From contig OZ023206.1 of assembly GCA_963995525.1 (NCBI GenBank), positions 1,550,001 through 1,614,000 on the forward strand: a DNA stretch of 64,000 nucleotides, written 5' to 3'. Positions 39,417 through 52,783 of this stretch are shown here, in pieces. A program made the position numbers and the translations under genes. Position 1 is the first letter of the stretch; the number at the start of each line of letters is the position of its first letter. Source of the stretch: Escarpia spicata. Lineage: Eukaryota > Annelida > Polychaeta > Sabellida > Siboglinidae. Below the pieces are notes generated by a model, which did not search any database, was not told where the DNA came from, and worked only from the letters and a program-made list of their open reading frames with translations.

Positions 39417-40394
39417 GAATGCATGTTACCGTTTTATCCCTGTCACGTAAGTTACAAGAACATATTACGTAAGTTATAGGTGTGAAAACTCATCACCATT
39501 TGAAGTTTTTTCTTGTCTAAAGCAGCAGTACCTTCAGTACTCACGAGACAAACATGTCCCATATGAAAGTTTTCGAAAAAAATTAATGCAAATCACAGCA
39601 AAACGGTATTTGTAGTGCACTTTTTTCGGCGGAAGGATCTTTAATGTGGTCTTACCCCAAATAGATGTTTTGCACGTTACAAATCTTCACGAAGGCTAGA
39701 TTGATATCAAGCTACAAACATAACTAGATTAACCCCAAATGGGAATGCATGTTACCGTTTTATCCCCGTCACGTAAGTTACAAGAACATATTACGTAAGT
39801 TATAGGTGTGAAAACTCATCCCCATTTGATGTTTTATCTTGTCTAAAGCAGCAGTACATTCAGTACTCACGAGACAAACATGTCCCATGTCAAAATGTTA
39901 GAAACAAATTAATGCATATCACAGCAAAACGGTATTTGTAGTGCACTTTTTTCGGCGGAAGGATCCTTAATGTGGTCTTACCCCAAATATATGTTTTGCA
40001 TGTTACAAATCTTCACGAAGGCTAGATTGATATCAAGCTACACACATAACTAGATTAACCCGAAATGGGAATGCATGTTACCGTTTTATCCCCGTCACGT
40101 AAGTTACAAGAACATATTACGTAAGTTATAGGTGTGAAAACTCATCCCCATTTGAAGTTTTTTCTTGTCTAAAGCAGCAGTACCTTCAGTACTCACGAGA
40201 CAAACATGTCCCATATGAAAGTTTTCGAAAAAAATTAATGCAAATCACAGCAAAACGGTATTTGTAGTGCACTTTTTTCGGCGGAAGGATCTTTAATGTG
40301 GTCTTACCCCAAATAGATGTTTTGCACGTTACAAATCTTCACGAAGGCTAGATTGATATCAAGCTACACACATAACTAGATTAACCCGTAATGG
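39417..40394 (+). repeat. 3-mer higher-order repeat, copy 1 (monomers 123-125, 978 bp)
   Basis: ATATGAAAG monomer, GTTAGAAACAAATT monomer with ATATATG, ATATGAAAG monomer. Monomer 123 has private changes (CCCTGTC, CATCACC, CTACAAACATA) and 125 ends CCCGTAATGGG at the junction with copy 2. Confidence 0.88.
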
Positions 40395-41372
40395 GAATGC
40401 ATGTTACCGTTTTATCCCCGTCACGTAAGTTACAAGAACATATTACGTAAGTTATAGGTGTGAAAACTCATCCCCATTTGAAGTTTTTTCTTGTCTAAAG
40501 CAGCAGTACCTTCAGTACTCACGAGACAAACATGTCCCATATGAAAGTTTTCGAAAAAAATTAATGCAAATCACAGCAAAACGGTATTTGTAGTGCACTT
40601 TTTTCGGCGGAAGGATCTTTAATGTGGTCTTACCCCAAATAGATGTTTTGCACGTTACAAATCTTCACGAAGGCTAGATTGATATCAAGCTACACACATA
40701 ACTAGATTAACCCCAAATGGGAATGCATGTTACCGTTTTATCCCCGTCACGTAAGTTACAAGAACATATTACGTAAGTTATAGGTGTGAAAACTCATCCC
40801 CATTTGATGTTTTATCTTGTCTAAAGCAGCAGTACATTCAGAACTCACGAGACAAACATGTCCCATGTCAAAATGTTAGAAACAAATTAATGCATATCAC
40901 AGCAAAACGGTATTTGTAGTGCACTTTTTTCGGCGGAAGGATCCTTAATGTGGTCTTACCCCAAATATATGTTTTGCATGTTACAAATCTTCACGAAGGC
41001 TAGATTGATATCAAGCTACACACATAACTAGATTAACCCGAAATGGGAATGCATGTTACCGTTTTATCCCCGTCACGTAAGTTACAAGAACATATTACGT
41101 AAGTTATAGGTGTGAAAACTCATCCCCATTTGAAGTTTTTTCTTGTCTAAAGCAGCAGTACCTTCAGTACTCACGAGACAAATATGTCCCATATGAAAGT
41201 TTTCGAAAAAAATTAATGCAAATCACAGCAAAACGGTATTTGTAGTGCACTTTTTTCGGCGGAAGGATCTTTAATGTGGTCTTACCCCAAATAGATGTTT
41301 TGCACGTTACAAATCTTCACGAAGGCTAGATTGATATCAAGCTACACACATAACTAGATTAACCCCAAATGG
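40395..41372 (+). repeat. 3-mer higher-order repeat, copy 2 (monomers 126-128)
   Basis: Same three types at an offset of 978 bp; GTTAGAAACAAATT, a rare allele, is shared by 124 and 127. CAGAACTCAC (about 40840) is private, as it breaks the AGTACT palindrome. Confidence 0.88.
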
Positions 41373-41698
41373 GAATGCATGTTACCGTTTTATCCCCGTC
41401 ACGTAAGTTACAAGAACATATTACGTAAGTTATAGGTGTGAAAACTCATCCCCATTTGATGTTTTATCTTGTCTAAAGCAGCAGTACATTCAGTACTCAC
41501 GAGACAAACATGTCCCATGTCAAAATGTTAGAAAAAAATTAATGCATATCACAGCAAAACGGTATTTGTAGTGCACTTTTTTCGGCGGAAGGATCCTTAA
41601 TTTGGTCTTACCCCAAATAGATGTTTTGCATGTTACAAATCTTCACGAAGGGTATATTGATATCAAGCTACACACATAACTAGATTAACCCCAAATGG
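41373..41698 (+). repeat. Boundary monomer (monomer 129)
   Basis: GTTAGAA, CCTTAATTTGG, GAAGGGTA type that precedes the six-monomer module here, as monomer 72 does at 23148. GGTATATTG near 41651 is private. Confidence 0.8.
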
Positions 41699-43654
41699 GA
41701 ATGCATGTTACCGTTTTATCCCCGTCACGTAAGTTACAAGAACATATTACGTAAGTTATAGGTGTGAAAACTCATCCCCATTTGAAGTTTTTTCTTGTCT
41801 AAAGCAGCAGTACCTTCAGTACTCACGAGACAAACATGTCCCATATCAAAGTGTTCGAAAAAAATTAATGCATATCACACCAAAACGGTATTTGTAGTGC
41901 ACTTTATTCGGCGGAATGATCTTTAATGTGGTCTTACCCCAAATATATGTTTTGAACGTTACAAATCTTCACGAAGGCTAGATTGATATCAAGCTACACA
42001 CATAACTAGATTAACCCCAAATGGGAATGCATGTTACCGTTTTATCCCCGTCACGTAAGTTACAAGAACATATTACGTAAGTTATAGGTGTGAAAACTCA
42101 TCCCCATTTGAATTTTTTTCTTGTCTAAAGCAGCAGTACCTTCAGTACTCACGAGACAAACATGTCCCATGTCCAAGTGTTCGAAAAAAATTAATGCATA
42201 TCACAGCAAAACGGTATTTGTATTGCACTTTTTTCGGAGGAAGGATCCTTAATGTGGTCTTACACCAAATATATGTTTTGCATGTTACAAATCTTCACGA
42301 AGGCTAGATTGATATCAAGCTACACACATAATTAGACTAACCACAAATGGGAATGCATGTTACCGTTCTATCCCCGTCACGTAAGTTACAAGAACATATT
42401 ACGTAAGTTATAGGTGTGAAAACTCATCCCCATTTGATGTTTTATCTTGTCTAAAGCAGCAGTACATTCAGTACTCACGAGACAAACATGTCCCATGTCA
42501 AAATGTTCGAAAAAAATTAATGCATATCACAGCAAAACGGTATTTGTAGTGCACTTTTTTCGGCGGAAGGATCCTTAATGTGGTCTTACCCCAAATAGAT
42601 GTTTTGCATGTTACAAATCTTCACGAAGGCTAGATTGATATCATGCTACACACATAACTAGATTAAACCCAAATGGGAATGCATGTTACCGTTTTATCCC
42701 CGTCACGTAAGTTACAAGAACATATTACGTAAGTTATAGGTGTGAAAACTCATCCCCATTTGAAGTTTTTTCTTGTCTAAAGCAGCAGTACCTTCAGTAC
42801 TCACGAGATAAACATGTCCCATATCAAAGTTTTCGAAAAAAATTAATGCAAATCACAGCAAAACGGTATTTGTAGTGCACTTTTTTCGGCGGAAGGATCT
42901 TTAATGTGGTCTTACCCCAAATATATGTTTTGCACGTTACAAATCTTCACGAAGGCTAGATTGATATCAAGCTACACACATAACTAGATTAACCCCAAAT
43001 GGGAATGCATGTTACCGTTTTATCCCCGTCACGTAAGTTACAAGAACATATGTCGTAAGTTATAGGTGTGAAAACTCATCCCCATTTGATGTTTTATCTT
43101 GTTTAAAGCAGCAGTACATTCAGTACTCACGAGACAAACATGTCCCATGTCAAAATGTTCGAAAAAAATTAATGCATATCACAGCAAAACGGTATTTGTA
43201 GTGCACTTTTTTCGGCGGAAGGATCCTTAATGTGGTCTTACCCCAAATAGATGTTTTGCATGTTACAAATCTTCACGAAGGCTAGATTGATATCAAGCTA
43301 CACACATAACTAGATTAACCCGAAATGGGAATGCATGTTACCGTTTTATCCCCGTCACGTAAGTTACAAGAACATATTACGTAAGTTATAGGTGTGAAAA
43401 CTCATCCCCATTTGAAGTTTTGTCTTGTCTAAAGCAGCAGTACCTTCAGTACTCACGAGACAAACATGTCCCATATGAAAGTTTTCGAAAAAAATTAATG
43501 CAAATCACAGCAAAACGGTATTTGTAGTGCACTTTTTTCGGCGGAAGGATCTTTAATGTGGTCTAACCCCAAATAGATGTTTTGCACGTTACAAATCTTC
43601 ACGAAGGCTAGATTGATATCAAGCTACACACATAACTAGATTAACCCCAAATGG
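41699..43654 (+). repeat. Six-monomer module, second copy (monomers 130-135)
   Basis: Same order as 23474-25429 at an offset of 18225 bp (TTTGAACG at 41951 against 23726, ATATGTCG at 43048 against 24823). It is too far away to be a simple tandem duplicate unless the whole 18 kb was once duplicated and then rewritten. ACTTTATTCGG (41905) and GTTTTGTCTTG (43415) are private. Monomer 135 brings GTCTAACCCC, the tracer of the following 5-mers. Confidence 0.88.
42351..42676 (+). repeat. Hybrid monomer (monomer 132)
   Basis: It begins TTCTATCCCCGTC, half of each main class (TTCTATCTCC and TTTTATCCCC), then continues as a GATGTTTTATC, GGATCC, ATCATGC monomer. The counterpart at 24126 switches elsewhere, and in the 12-mer these are two separate monomers (163 and 164). 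The parts therefore come from an exchange between two adjacent types within the first 25 bases. Confidence 0.8.
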
Positions 43655-44958
43655 GAATGCATGTTACCGTTTTATCCCCGTCACGTAAGTTACAAGAACA
43701 TATTACGTAAGTTATAGGTGTGAAAACTCATCCCCATTTGATGTTTTATCTTGTCTAAAGCAGCAGTACATTCAGTACTCACGAGACAAACATGTCCCAT
43801 GTCAAAATGTTAGAAAAAAATTAATGCATATCACAGCAAAACGGTATTTGTAGTGCACTTTTTTCGGCGGAAGGATCCTTAATTTGGTCTTACCCCAAAT
43901 AGATGTTTTGCATGTTACAAATCTTCACGAAGGGTAGATTGATATCAAGCTACACACATAACTAGATTAACCCCAAATGGGAATGCATGTTACCGTTTTA
44001 TCCCCGTCACGTAAGTTACAAGAACATATTACGTAAGTTATAGGTGTGAAAACTCATCCCCATTTGATGTTTTATCTTGTCTAAAGCAGCAGTACATTCA
44101 GTACTCACGAGACAAACATGTCCCATGTCAAAATGTTCGAAACAAATTAATGCATATCACAGCAAAACGGTATTTGTAGTGCACTTTTTTCGGCGGAAGG
44201 ATCCTTAATGTGGTCTTACCCCAAATAGATGTTTTGCATGTTACAAATCTTCACGAAGGCTAGATTGATATCAAGCTACACACATAACTAGATTAACCCG
44301 AAATGGGAATGCATGTTACCGTTTTATCCCCGTCACGTAAGTTACAAGAACATATTACGTAAGTTATAGGTGTGAAAACTCATCCCCATTTGAAGTTTTT
44401 TCTTGTCTAAAGCAGCAGTGCCTTCAGTACTCACGAGACAAACATGTCCCATATGAAAGTTTTCGAAAAAAATTCATGCAAATCACAGCAAAACGGTATT
44501 TGTAGTGCACTTTTTTCGGCGGAAGGATCTTTAATGTGGTCTTACCCCAAATAGATGTTTTGCACGTTACAAATCTTCACGAAGGCTAGATTGATATCAA
44601 GCTACACACATAACTAGATTAACCCCAAATGGGAATGCATGTTACCGTTTTATCCCCGTCACGTAAGTTACAAGAACATATTACGTAAGTTATAGGTGTG
44701 AAAACTCATCCCCATTTGATGTTTTATCTTGTCTAAAGCAGCAGTACATTCAGTACTCACGAGACAAACATGTCCCATGTCAAAATGTTAGAAAAAAATT
44801 AATGCATATCACAGCAAAACGGTATTTGTAGTGCACTTTTTTCGGCGGAAGGATCCTTAATTTGGTCTTACCCCAAATAGATGTTTTGCATGTTACAAAT
44901 CTTCACGAAGGGTAGATTGATATCAAGCTACACACATAACTAGATTATCCCCAAATGG
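43329..44958 (+). repeat. 5-mer higher-order repeat, copy 1 (monomers 135-139, 1630 bp)
   Basis: Order: GTCTAACCCC (135), GTTAGAA with CCTTAATTTGG (136), GAAACAAATT ending CCCGAAATGGG (137), CAGTGCC (138), GTTAGAA (139). The tracers GTCTAACCCC (43561, 45191, 46821) and CAGTGCC (44417, 46047, 47678) fix the 1630-bp period. Confidence 0.93.
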
Positions 44959-46588
44959 GAATGCATGTTACCGTTTTATCCCCGTCACGTAAGTTACAAG
45001 AACATATTACGTAAGTTATAGGTGTGAAAACTCATCCCCATTTGAAGTTTTTTCTTGTCTAAAGCAGCAGTACCTTCAGTACTCACGAGACAAACATGTC
45101 CCATATGAAAGTTTTCGAAAAAAATTAATGCAAATCACAGCAAAACGGTATTTGTAGTGCACTTTTTTCGGCGGAAGGATCTTTAATGTGGTCTAACCCC
45201 AAATAGATGTTTTGCACGTTACAAATCTTCACGAAGGCTAGATTGATATCAAGCTACACACATAACTAGATTAACCCCAAATGGGAATGCATGTTACCGT
45301 TTTATCCCCGTCACGTAAGTTACAAGAACATATTACGTAAGTTATAGGTGTGAAAACTCATCCCCATTTGATGTTTTATCTTGTCTAAAGCAGCAGTACA
45401 TTCAGTACTCACGAGACAAACATGTCCCATGTCAAAATGTTAGACAAAAATTAATGCATATCACAGCAAAACGGTATTTGTAGTGCACTTTTTTCGGCGG
45501 AAGGATCCTTAATTTGGTCTTACCCCAAATAGATGTTTTGCATGTTACAAATCTTCACGAAGGGTAGATTGATATCAAGCTACACACATAACTAGATTAA
45601 CCCCAAATGGGAATGCATGTTACCGTTTTATCCCCGTCACGTAAGTTACAAGAACATATTACGTAAGTTATAGGTGTGAAAACTCATCCCCATTTGATGT
45701 TTTATCTTGTCTAAAGCAGCAGTACATTCAGTACTCACGAGACAAACATGTCCCATGTCAAAATGTTCGAAACAAATTAATGCATATCACAGCAAAACGG
45801 TATTTGTAGTGCACTTTTTTCGGCGGAAGGATCCTTAATGTGGTCTTACCCCAAATAAATGTTTTGCATGTTACAAATCTTCACGAAGGCTAGATTGATA
45901 TCAAGCTACACACATAACTAGATTAACCCGAAATGGGAATGCATGTTACCGTTTTATCCCCGTCACGTAAGTTACAAGAACATATTACGTAAGTTATAGG
46001 TGTGAAAACTCATCCCCATTTGAAGTTTTTTCTTGTCTAAAGCAGCAGTGCCTTCAGTACTCACGAGACAAACATGTCCCATATGAAAGTTTTCGAAAAA
46101 AATTAATGCAAATCACAGCAAAACGGTATTTGTAGTGCACTTTTTTCGGCGGAAGGATCTTTAATGTGGTCTTACCCCAAATAGATGTTTTGCACGTTAC
46201 AAATCTTCACGAAGGCTAGATTGATATCAAGCTACACACATAACTAGATTAACCCCAAATGGGAATGCATGTTACCGTTTTATCCCCGTCACGTAAGTTA
46301 CAAGAACATATTACGTAAGTTATAGGTGTGAAAACTCATCCCCATTTGATGTTTTATCTTGTCTAAAGCAGCAGTACATTCAGTACTCACGAGACAAACA
46401 TGTCCCATGTCAAAATGTTAGAAAAAAATTAATGCATATCACAGCAAAACGGTATTTGTAGTGCACTTTTTTCGGCGGAAGGATCCTTAATTTGGTCTTA
46501 CCCCAAATAGATGTTTTGCATGTTACAAATCTTCACGAAGGGTAGATTGATATCAAGCTACACACATAACTAGATTAACCCCAAATGG
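44959..46588 (+). repeat. 5-mer higher-order repeat, copy 2 (monomers 140-144)
   Basis: Same order as copy 1. GTTAGACAAAAATT in monomer 141 is shared with copy 3 but not copy 1, so copies 2 and 3 are sisters. AATAAATG (about 45854) is private. Confidence 0.93.
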
Positions 46589-46914
46589 GAATGCATGTTA
46601 CCGTTTTATCCCCGTCACGTAAGTTACAAGAACATATTACGTAAGTTATAGGTGTGAAAACTCATCCCCATTTGATGTTTTATCTTGTCTAAAGCAGCAG
46701 TACATTCAGTACTCACGAGACAAACATGTCCCATGTCAAAATGTTCGAAACAAATTAATGCATATCACAGCAAAACGGTATTTGTAGTGCACTTTTTTCG
46801 GCGGAAGGATCTTTAATGTGGTCTAACCCCAAATAGATGTTTTGCACGTTACAAATCTTCACGAAGGCTAGATTGATATCAAGCTACACACATAACTAGA
46901 TTAACCCCAAATGG
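46589..46914 (+). repeat. Hybrid monomer opening the third 5-mer (monomer 145)
   Basis: The left 230 bp are the GAAACAAATT, GATGTTTTATC type (as 137 and 142). The right part, from GGATCT through GTCTAACCCC and CACGTTAC, is the type of 135 and 140. The switch lies between about 46753 and 46811, so the exchange that made copy 3 joined a monomer 142-like left end to a monomer 140-like right end. Confidence 0.88.
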
Positions 46915-47241
46915 GAATGCATGTTACCGTTTTATCCCCGTCACGTAAGTTACAAGAACATATTACGTAAGTTATAGGTGTGAAAACTCATCCCCATTTG
47001 ATGTTTTATCTTGTCTAAAGCAGCAGTACATTCAGTACTCACGAGACAAACATGTCCCATGTCAAAATGTTAGACAAAAATTAATGCATATCACAGCAAA
47101 ACGGTATTTTTAGTGCACTTTTTTCGGCGGAAGGATCCTTAATTTGGTCTTACCCCAAATAGATGTTTTTGCATGTTACAAATCTTCACGAAGGGTAGAT
47201 TGATATCAAGCTACACACATAACTAGATTAACCCCAAATGG
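46915..47241 (+). repeat. 327-bp monomer with an extra T (monomer 146)
   Basis: AGATGTTTTGC reads AGATGTTTTTGC near 47166. It also has TATTTTTAGTG. It explains why the 43-49 kb module spacing is 6521 and not 6520 bp. Confidence 0.9.
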
Positions 47242-48219
47242 GAATGCATGTTACCGTTTTATCCCCGTCACGTAAGTTACAAGAACATATTACGTAAGTT
47301 ATAGGTGTGAAAACTCATCCCCATTTGATGTTTTATCTTGTCTAAAGCAGCAGTACATTCAGTACTCACGAGACAAACATGTCCCATGTCAAAATGTTCG
47401 AAACAAATTAATGCATATCACAGCAAAACGGTATTTGTAGTGCACTTTTTTCGGCGGAAGGATCCTTAATGTGGTCTTACCCCAAATAGATGTTTTGCAT
47501 GTTACAAATCTTCACGAAGGCTAGATTGATATCAAGCTACACACATAACTAGATTAACCCGAAATGGGAATGCATGTTACCGTTTTATCCCCGTCACGTA
47601 AGTTACAAGAACATATTACGTAAGTTATAGGTGTGAAAACTCATCCCCATTTGAAGTTTTTTCTTGTCTAAAGCAGCAGTGCCTTCAGTACTCACGAGAC
47701 AAACATGTCCCATATGAAAGTTTTCGAAAAAAATTAATGCAAATCACAGCAAAACGGTATTTGTAGTGCACTTTTTTCGGCGGAAGGATCTTTAATGTGG
47801 TCTTACCCCAAATAGATGTTTTGCACGTTACAAATCTTCACGAAGGCTAGATTGATATCAAGCTACACACATAACTAGATTAACCCCAAATGGGAATGCA
47901 TGTTACCGTTTTATCCCCGTCACGTAAGTTACAAGAACATATTACGTAAGTTATAGGTGTGAAAACTCATCCCCATTTGATGTTTTATCTTGTCTAAAGC
48001 AGCAGTACATTCAGTACTCACGAGACAAACATGTCCCATGTCAAAATGTTAGAAAAAAATTAATGCATATCACAGCAAAACGGTATTTGTAGTGCACTTT
48101 TTTCGGCGGAAGGATCCTTAATTTGGTCTTACCCCAAATAGATGTTTTGCATGTTACAAATCTTCACGAACGGTAGATTGATATCAAGCTACACACATAA
48201 CTAGATTAACCCCAAATGG

Positions 48220-48871
48220 GAATGCATGTTACCGTTTTATCCCCGTCACGTAAGTTACAAGAACATATTACGTAAGTTATAGGTGTGAAAACTCATCCCC
48301 ATTTGAAGTTTTTTCTTGTCTAAAGCAGCAGTACCTTCAGTACTCACGAGACAAACATGTCCCATATCAAAGTGTTCGAAAAAATTTAATGCATATCACA
48401 CCAAAACGGTATTTGTAGTGCACTTTTTTCGGCGGAATGATCTTTAATGTGGTCTTACCCCAAATAGATGTTTTGAACGTTACAAATCTTCACGAAGGCT
48501 AGATTGATATCAAGCTACACACATAACTAGATTAACCCCAAATGGGAATGCATGTTACCGTTTTATCCCCGTCACGTAAGTTACAAGAACATATTACGTA
48601 AGTTATAGGTGTGAAAACTCATCCCCATTTGAATTTTTTTCTTGTCTAAAGCAGCAGTACCTTCAGTACTCACGAGACAAACATGTCCCATGTCCAAGTG
48701 TTCGAAAAAAATTAATGCATATCACAGCAAAACGGTATTTGTATTGCACTTTTTTCGGAGGAAGGATCCTTAATGTGGTCTTACACCAAATATATGTTTT
48801 GCATGTTACAAATCTTCACGAAGGCTAGATTGATATCAAGCTACACACATAATGAGACTAACCACAAATGG
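48220..48871 (+). repeat. Start of six-monomer module, third appearance (monomers 150-151)
   Basis: CACACC with GGAATGATC and TTTGAACG, then GTCCAAG with GTATTGCAC and GGAGG, offset 6521 bp from 41699. AATGAGACTAACC (about 48851) is a private change of the usual AATTAGACTAACC. It leads into the 12-mer. Confidence 0.85.
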
Positions 48872-51800
48872 GAATGCATGTTACCGTTCTATCTCCGTCA
48901 CGTAAGTTACAAGAACATATTACGTAAGTTATAGGTGTGAAAACTCATCCCCATTTGAAGTTTTTTCTTGTCTAAAGCAGCAGTACCTTCAGTACTCACG
49001 AGACAAACATGTCCCATATCAAAGTGTTCGAAAAAAATTAATGCATATCACAGCAAAACGGTATTTGTAATGCACTTTTTTCGGCGGAAGGATATTTAAT
49101 GTGTTCTTACCCCAAATAGATGTTTTGCATGTTACAAATCTTCACGAAGGCTAGATTGATATCAAGCTACACACATAACTAGATTAACCCCAAATGGGAA
49201 TGCATGTTACCGTTTTATCCCCGTCACGTAAGTTACAAGAACATATTACGTAAGTTATAGGTGTGAAAACTCATCCCCATTTGATGTTTTATCTTGTCTA
49301 AAGCAGCAGTACATTCAGTACTCACGAGACAAACATGTCCCATGTCAAAATGTTCGAAAAAAATTAATGCATATCACAGCAAAACGGTATTTGTAGTGCA
49401 CTTTTTTCGGCGGAAGGATCCTTAATGTGGTCTTACCCCAAATAGATGTTTTGCATGTTACAAATCTTCACGAAGGCTAGATTGATATCATGCTACACAC
49501 ATAACTAGATTAACTCCAAATGGGAATGCATGTTACCGTTTTATCCCCGTCACGTAAGTTACAAGAACATATGTCGTAAGTTATAGGTGTGAAAACTCAT
49601 CCCCATTTCATGTTTTATCTTGTTTAAAGCAGCAGTACATTCAGTACTCACGAGACAAACATGTCCCATGTCAAAATGTTCGAAAAAAATTAATGCATAT
49701 CACAGCAAAACGGTATTTGTAGTGCACTTTTTTCGGCGGAAGGATCCTTAATGTGGTCTTACCCCAAATAGATGTTTTGCATGTTACAAATCTTCACGAA
49801 GGCTAGATTGATATCATGCTACACACATAACTAGATTAACCCCAAATGGGAATGCATGTTACCGTTTTATCCCCGTCACGTAAGTTACAAGAACATATTA
49901 CGTAAGTTATAGGTGTGAAAACTCATCCCCATTTGAAGTGTTTTCTTGTCTAAAGCAGCAGTACCTTCAGTACTCACGAGATAAACATGTCCCATATCAA
50001 AGTTTTCGAAAAAAATTAATGCAAATCACAGCAAAACGGTATTTGTAGTGCACTTTTTTCGGCGGAAGGATCTTTAATGTGGTCTTACCCCAAATATATG
50101 TTTTGCACGTTACAAATCTTCACGAAGGCTAGATTGATATCAAGCTACACACATAACTAGATTAACCCCAAATGGGAATGCATGTTACCGTTTTATCCCC
50201 GTCACGTAAGTTACAAGAACATATGTCGTAAGTTATAGGTGTGAAAACTCATCCCCATTTGATGTTTTATCTTGTTTAAAGCAGCAGTACATTCAGTACT
50301 CACGAGACAAACATGTCCCATGTCAAAATGTTCGAAAAAAATTAATGCATATCACAGCAAAACGGTATTTGTAGTGCACTTTTTTCGGCGGAAGGATCCT
50401 TAATGTGGTCTTACCCCAAATAGATGTTTTGCATGTTACAAATCTTCACGAAGGCTAGATTGATATCAAGCTACACACATAACTAGATTAACCCGAAATG
50501 GGAATGCATGTTACCGTTTTATCCCCGTCACGTAAGTTACAAGAACATATTACGTAAGTTATAGGTGTGAAAACTCATCCCCATTTGAAGTTTTTTCTTG
50601 TCTAAAGCAGCAGTACCTTCAGTACTCACGAGACAAACATGTCCCATATGAAAGTTTTCGAAAAAAATTAATGCAAATCACAGCAAAACGGTATTTGTAG
50701 TGCACTTTTTTCGGCGGAAGGATCTTTAATGTGGTCTTACCCCAAATAGATGTTTTCCACGTTACAAATCTTCACGAAGGCTAGATTGATATCAAGCTAC
50801 ACACATAACTAGATTAACCCCAAATGGGAATGCATGTTACCGTTTTATCCCCGTCACGTAAGTTACAAGAACATATTACGTAAGTTATAGGTGTGAAAAC
50901 TCATCCCCATTTGATGTTTTATCTTGTCTAAAGCAGCAGTACATTCAGTACTCACGAGACAAACATGTCCCATGTCAAAATGTTAGAAAAAAATTAATGC
51001 ATATCACAGCAAAACGGTATTTGTAGTGCACTTTTTTCGGCGGAAGGATCCTTAATTTGGTCTTACCCCAAATAGATGTTTTGCATGTTACAAATCTTCA
51101 CGAAGGGTAGATTGATATCAAGCTACACACATAACTAGATTAACCCCAAATGGGAATGCATGTTACCGTTTTATCCCCGTCACGTAAGTTACAAGAACAT
51201 ATTACGTAAGTTATAGGTGTGAAAACTCATCCCCATTTGACGTTTTTTCTTGTCTAAAGCAGCAGTACCTTCAGTACTCACGAGACAAACATGTCCCATA
51301 TCAAAGTGTTCGAAAAAATGTAATGCATATCACACCAAAACGGTATTTGTAGTGCACTTTTTTCGGCGGAATGATCTTTAATGTGGTCTTACCCCAAATA
51401 GATGTTTTGAACGTTACAAATCTTCACGAAGGCTAGATTGATATCAAGCTACACACATAACTAGATTAACCCCAAATGGGAATGCATGTTACCGTTTTAT
51501 CCCCGTCACGTAAGTTACAAGAACATATTACGTAAGTTATAGGTGTGAAAACTCATCCCCATTTGAAATTTTTTCTTGTCTAAAGCAGCAGTACCTTCAG
51601 TACTCACGAGACAAACATGTCCCATGTCCAAGTGTTCAAAAAAAATTAATGCATATCACAGCAAAACGGTATTTGTATTGCACTTTTTTCGGAGGAAGGA
51701 TCCTTAATGTGGTCTTACACCAAATATATGTTTTGCATGTTACAAATCTTCACGAAGGCTAGATTGATATCAAGCTACACACATAATTAGACTAACCACA

Positions 51801-52783
51801 AATGGGAATGCATGTTACCGTTCTATCTCCGTCACGTAAGTTACAAGAACATATTACGTAAGTTATAGGTGTGAAAACTCATCCCCATTTGAAGTTTTTT
51901 CTTGTCTAAAGCAGCAGTACCTTCAGTACTCACGAGACAAACATGTCCCATATCAAAGTGTTCGAAAAAAATTAATGCATATCACAGCAAAACGGTATTT
52001 GTAATGTACTTTTTTCGGCGGAAGGATATTTAATGTGGTCTTACCCCAAATAGATGTTTTGAACGTTACAAATCTTCACGAAGGCTAGATTGATATCAAG
52101 CTACACACATAACTAGATTAACCCCAAATGGGAATGCATGTTACCGTTTTATCCCCGTCACGTAAGTTACAAGAACATATTACGTAAGTTATAGGTGTGA
52201 AAACTCATCCCCATTTGAATTTTTTTCTTGTCTAAAGCAGCAGTACCTTCAGTACTCACGAGACAAACATGTCCCATGTCCAAGTGTTCGAAAAAAATTA
52301 ATGCATATCACAGCAAAACGGTATTTGTATTGCACTTTTTTCGGAGGAAGGATCCTTAATGTGGTCTTACACCAAATATATGTTTTGCATGTTACAAATC
52401 TTCACGAAGGCTAGATTGATATCAAGCTACACACATAATTAGACTAACCACAAATGGGAATGCATGTTACCGTTCTATCTCCGTCACGTAAGTTACAAGA
52501 ACATATTACGTAAGTTATAGGTGTGAAAACTCATCCCCATTTGAAGTTTTTTCTTGTCTAAAGCAGCAGTACCTTCAGTACTCACGAGACAAACATGTCC
52601 CATATCAAAGTGTTCGAAAAAAATTAATGCATATCACAGCAAAACGGTATTTGTAATGCACTTTTTTCGGCGGAAGGATATTTAATGTGGTCTTACCCCA
52701 AATAGATGTTTTGCATGTTACAAATCTTCACGAAGGCTAGATTGATATCAAGCTACACACATAACTAGATTAACCCCAAATGG
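48872..52783 (+). repeat. 12-mer higher-order repeat, copy 1 (monomers 152-163, 3912 bp)
   Basis: Aligned with the next copy by ATATGTCG with ATTTCATG (154/166), GAGATAAAC (155/167), ATATGTCG (156/168), TTTTCCACG (157/169), GTTAGAA (158/170), CACACC (159/171) and GTATTGCAC (160/172), all at exactly 3912 bp. It begins out of register: only one GATG/ATCATGC monomer precedes monomer 154, and the GAGATAAAC monomer found between them in copy 2 is missing. Confidence 0.88.
51806..52131 (+). repeat. Hybrid monomer (monomer 161)
   Basis: It is TTCTATCTCC with GTAATG and GGATATTT up to about 52030, then TTTGAACG, the mark of the CACACC monomer, and is followed by a second GTATTGCAC monomer (162). An exchange 2 monomers out of register would give exactly this, and explains the 652-bp spacing of TTTGAACG (51406 and 52058). 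Confidence 0.88.

Larger units (their letters stand above)
46589..48219 (+). repeat. 5-mer higher-order repeat, copy 3 (monomers 145-149)
   Basis: Same order as copies 1 and 2 except that the first monomer is a hybrid and monomer 146 has an extra T. GAACGGTAG near 48168 is private. Confidence 0.92.
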
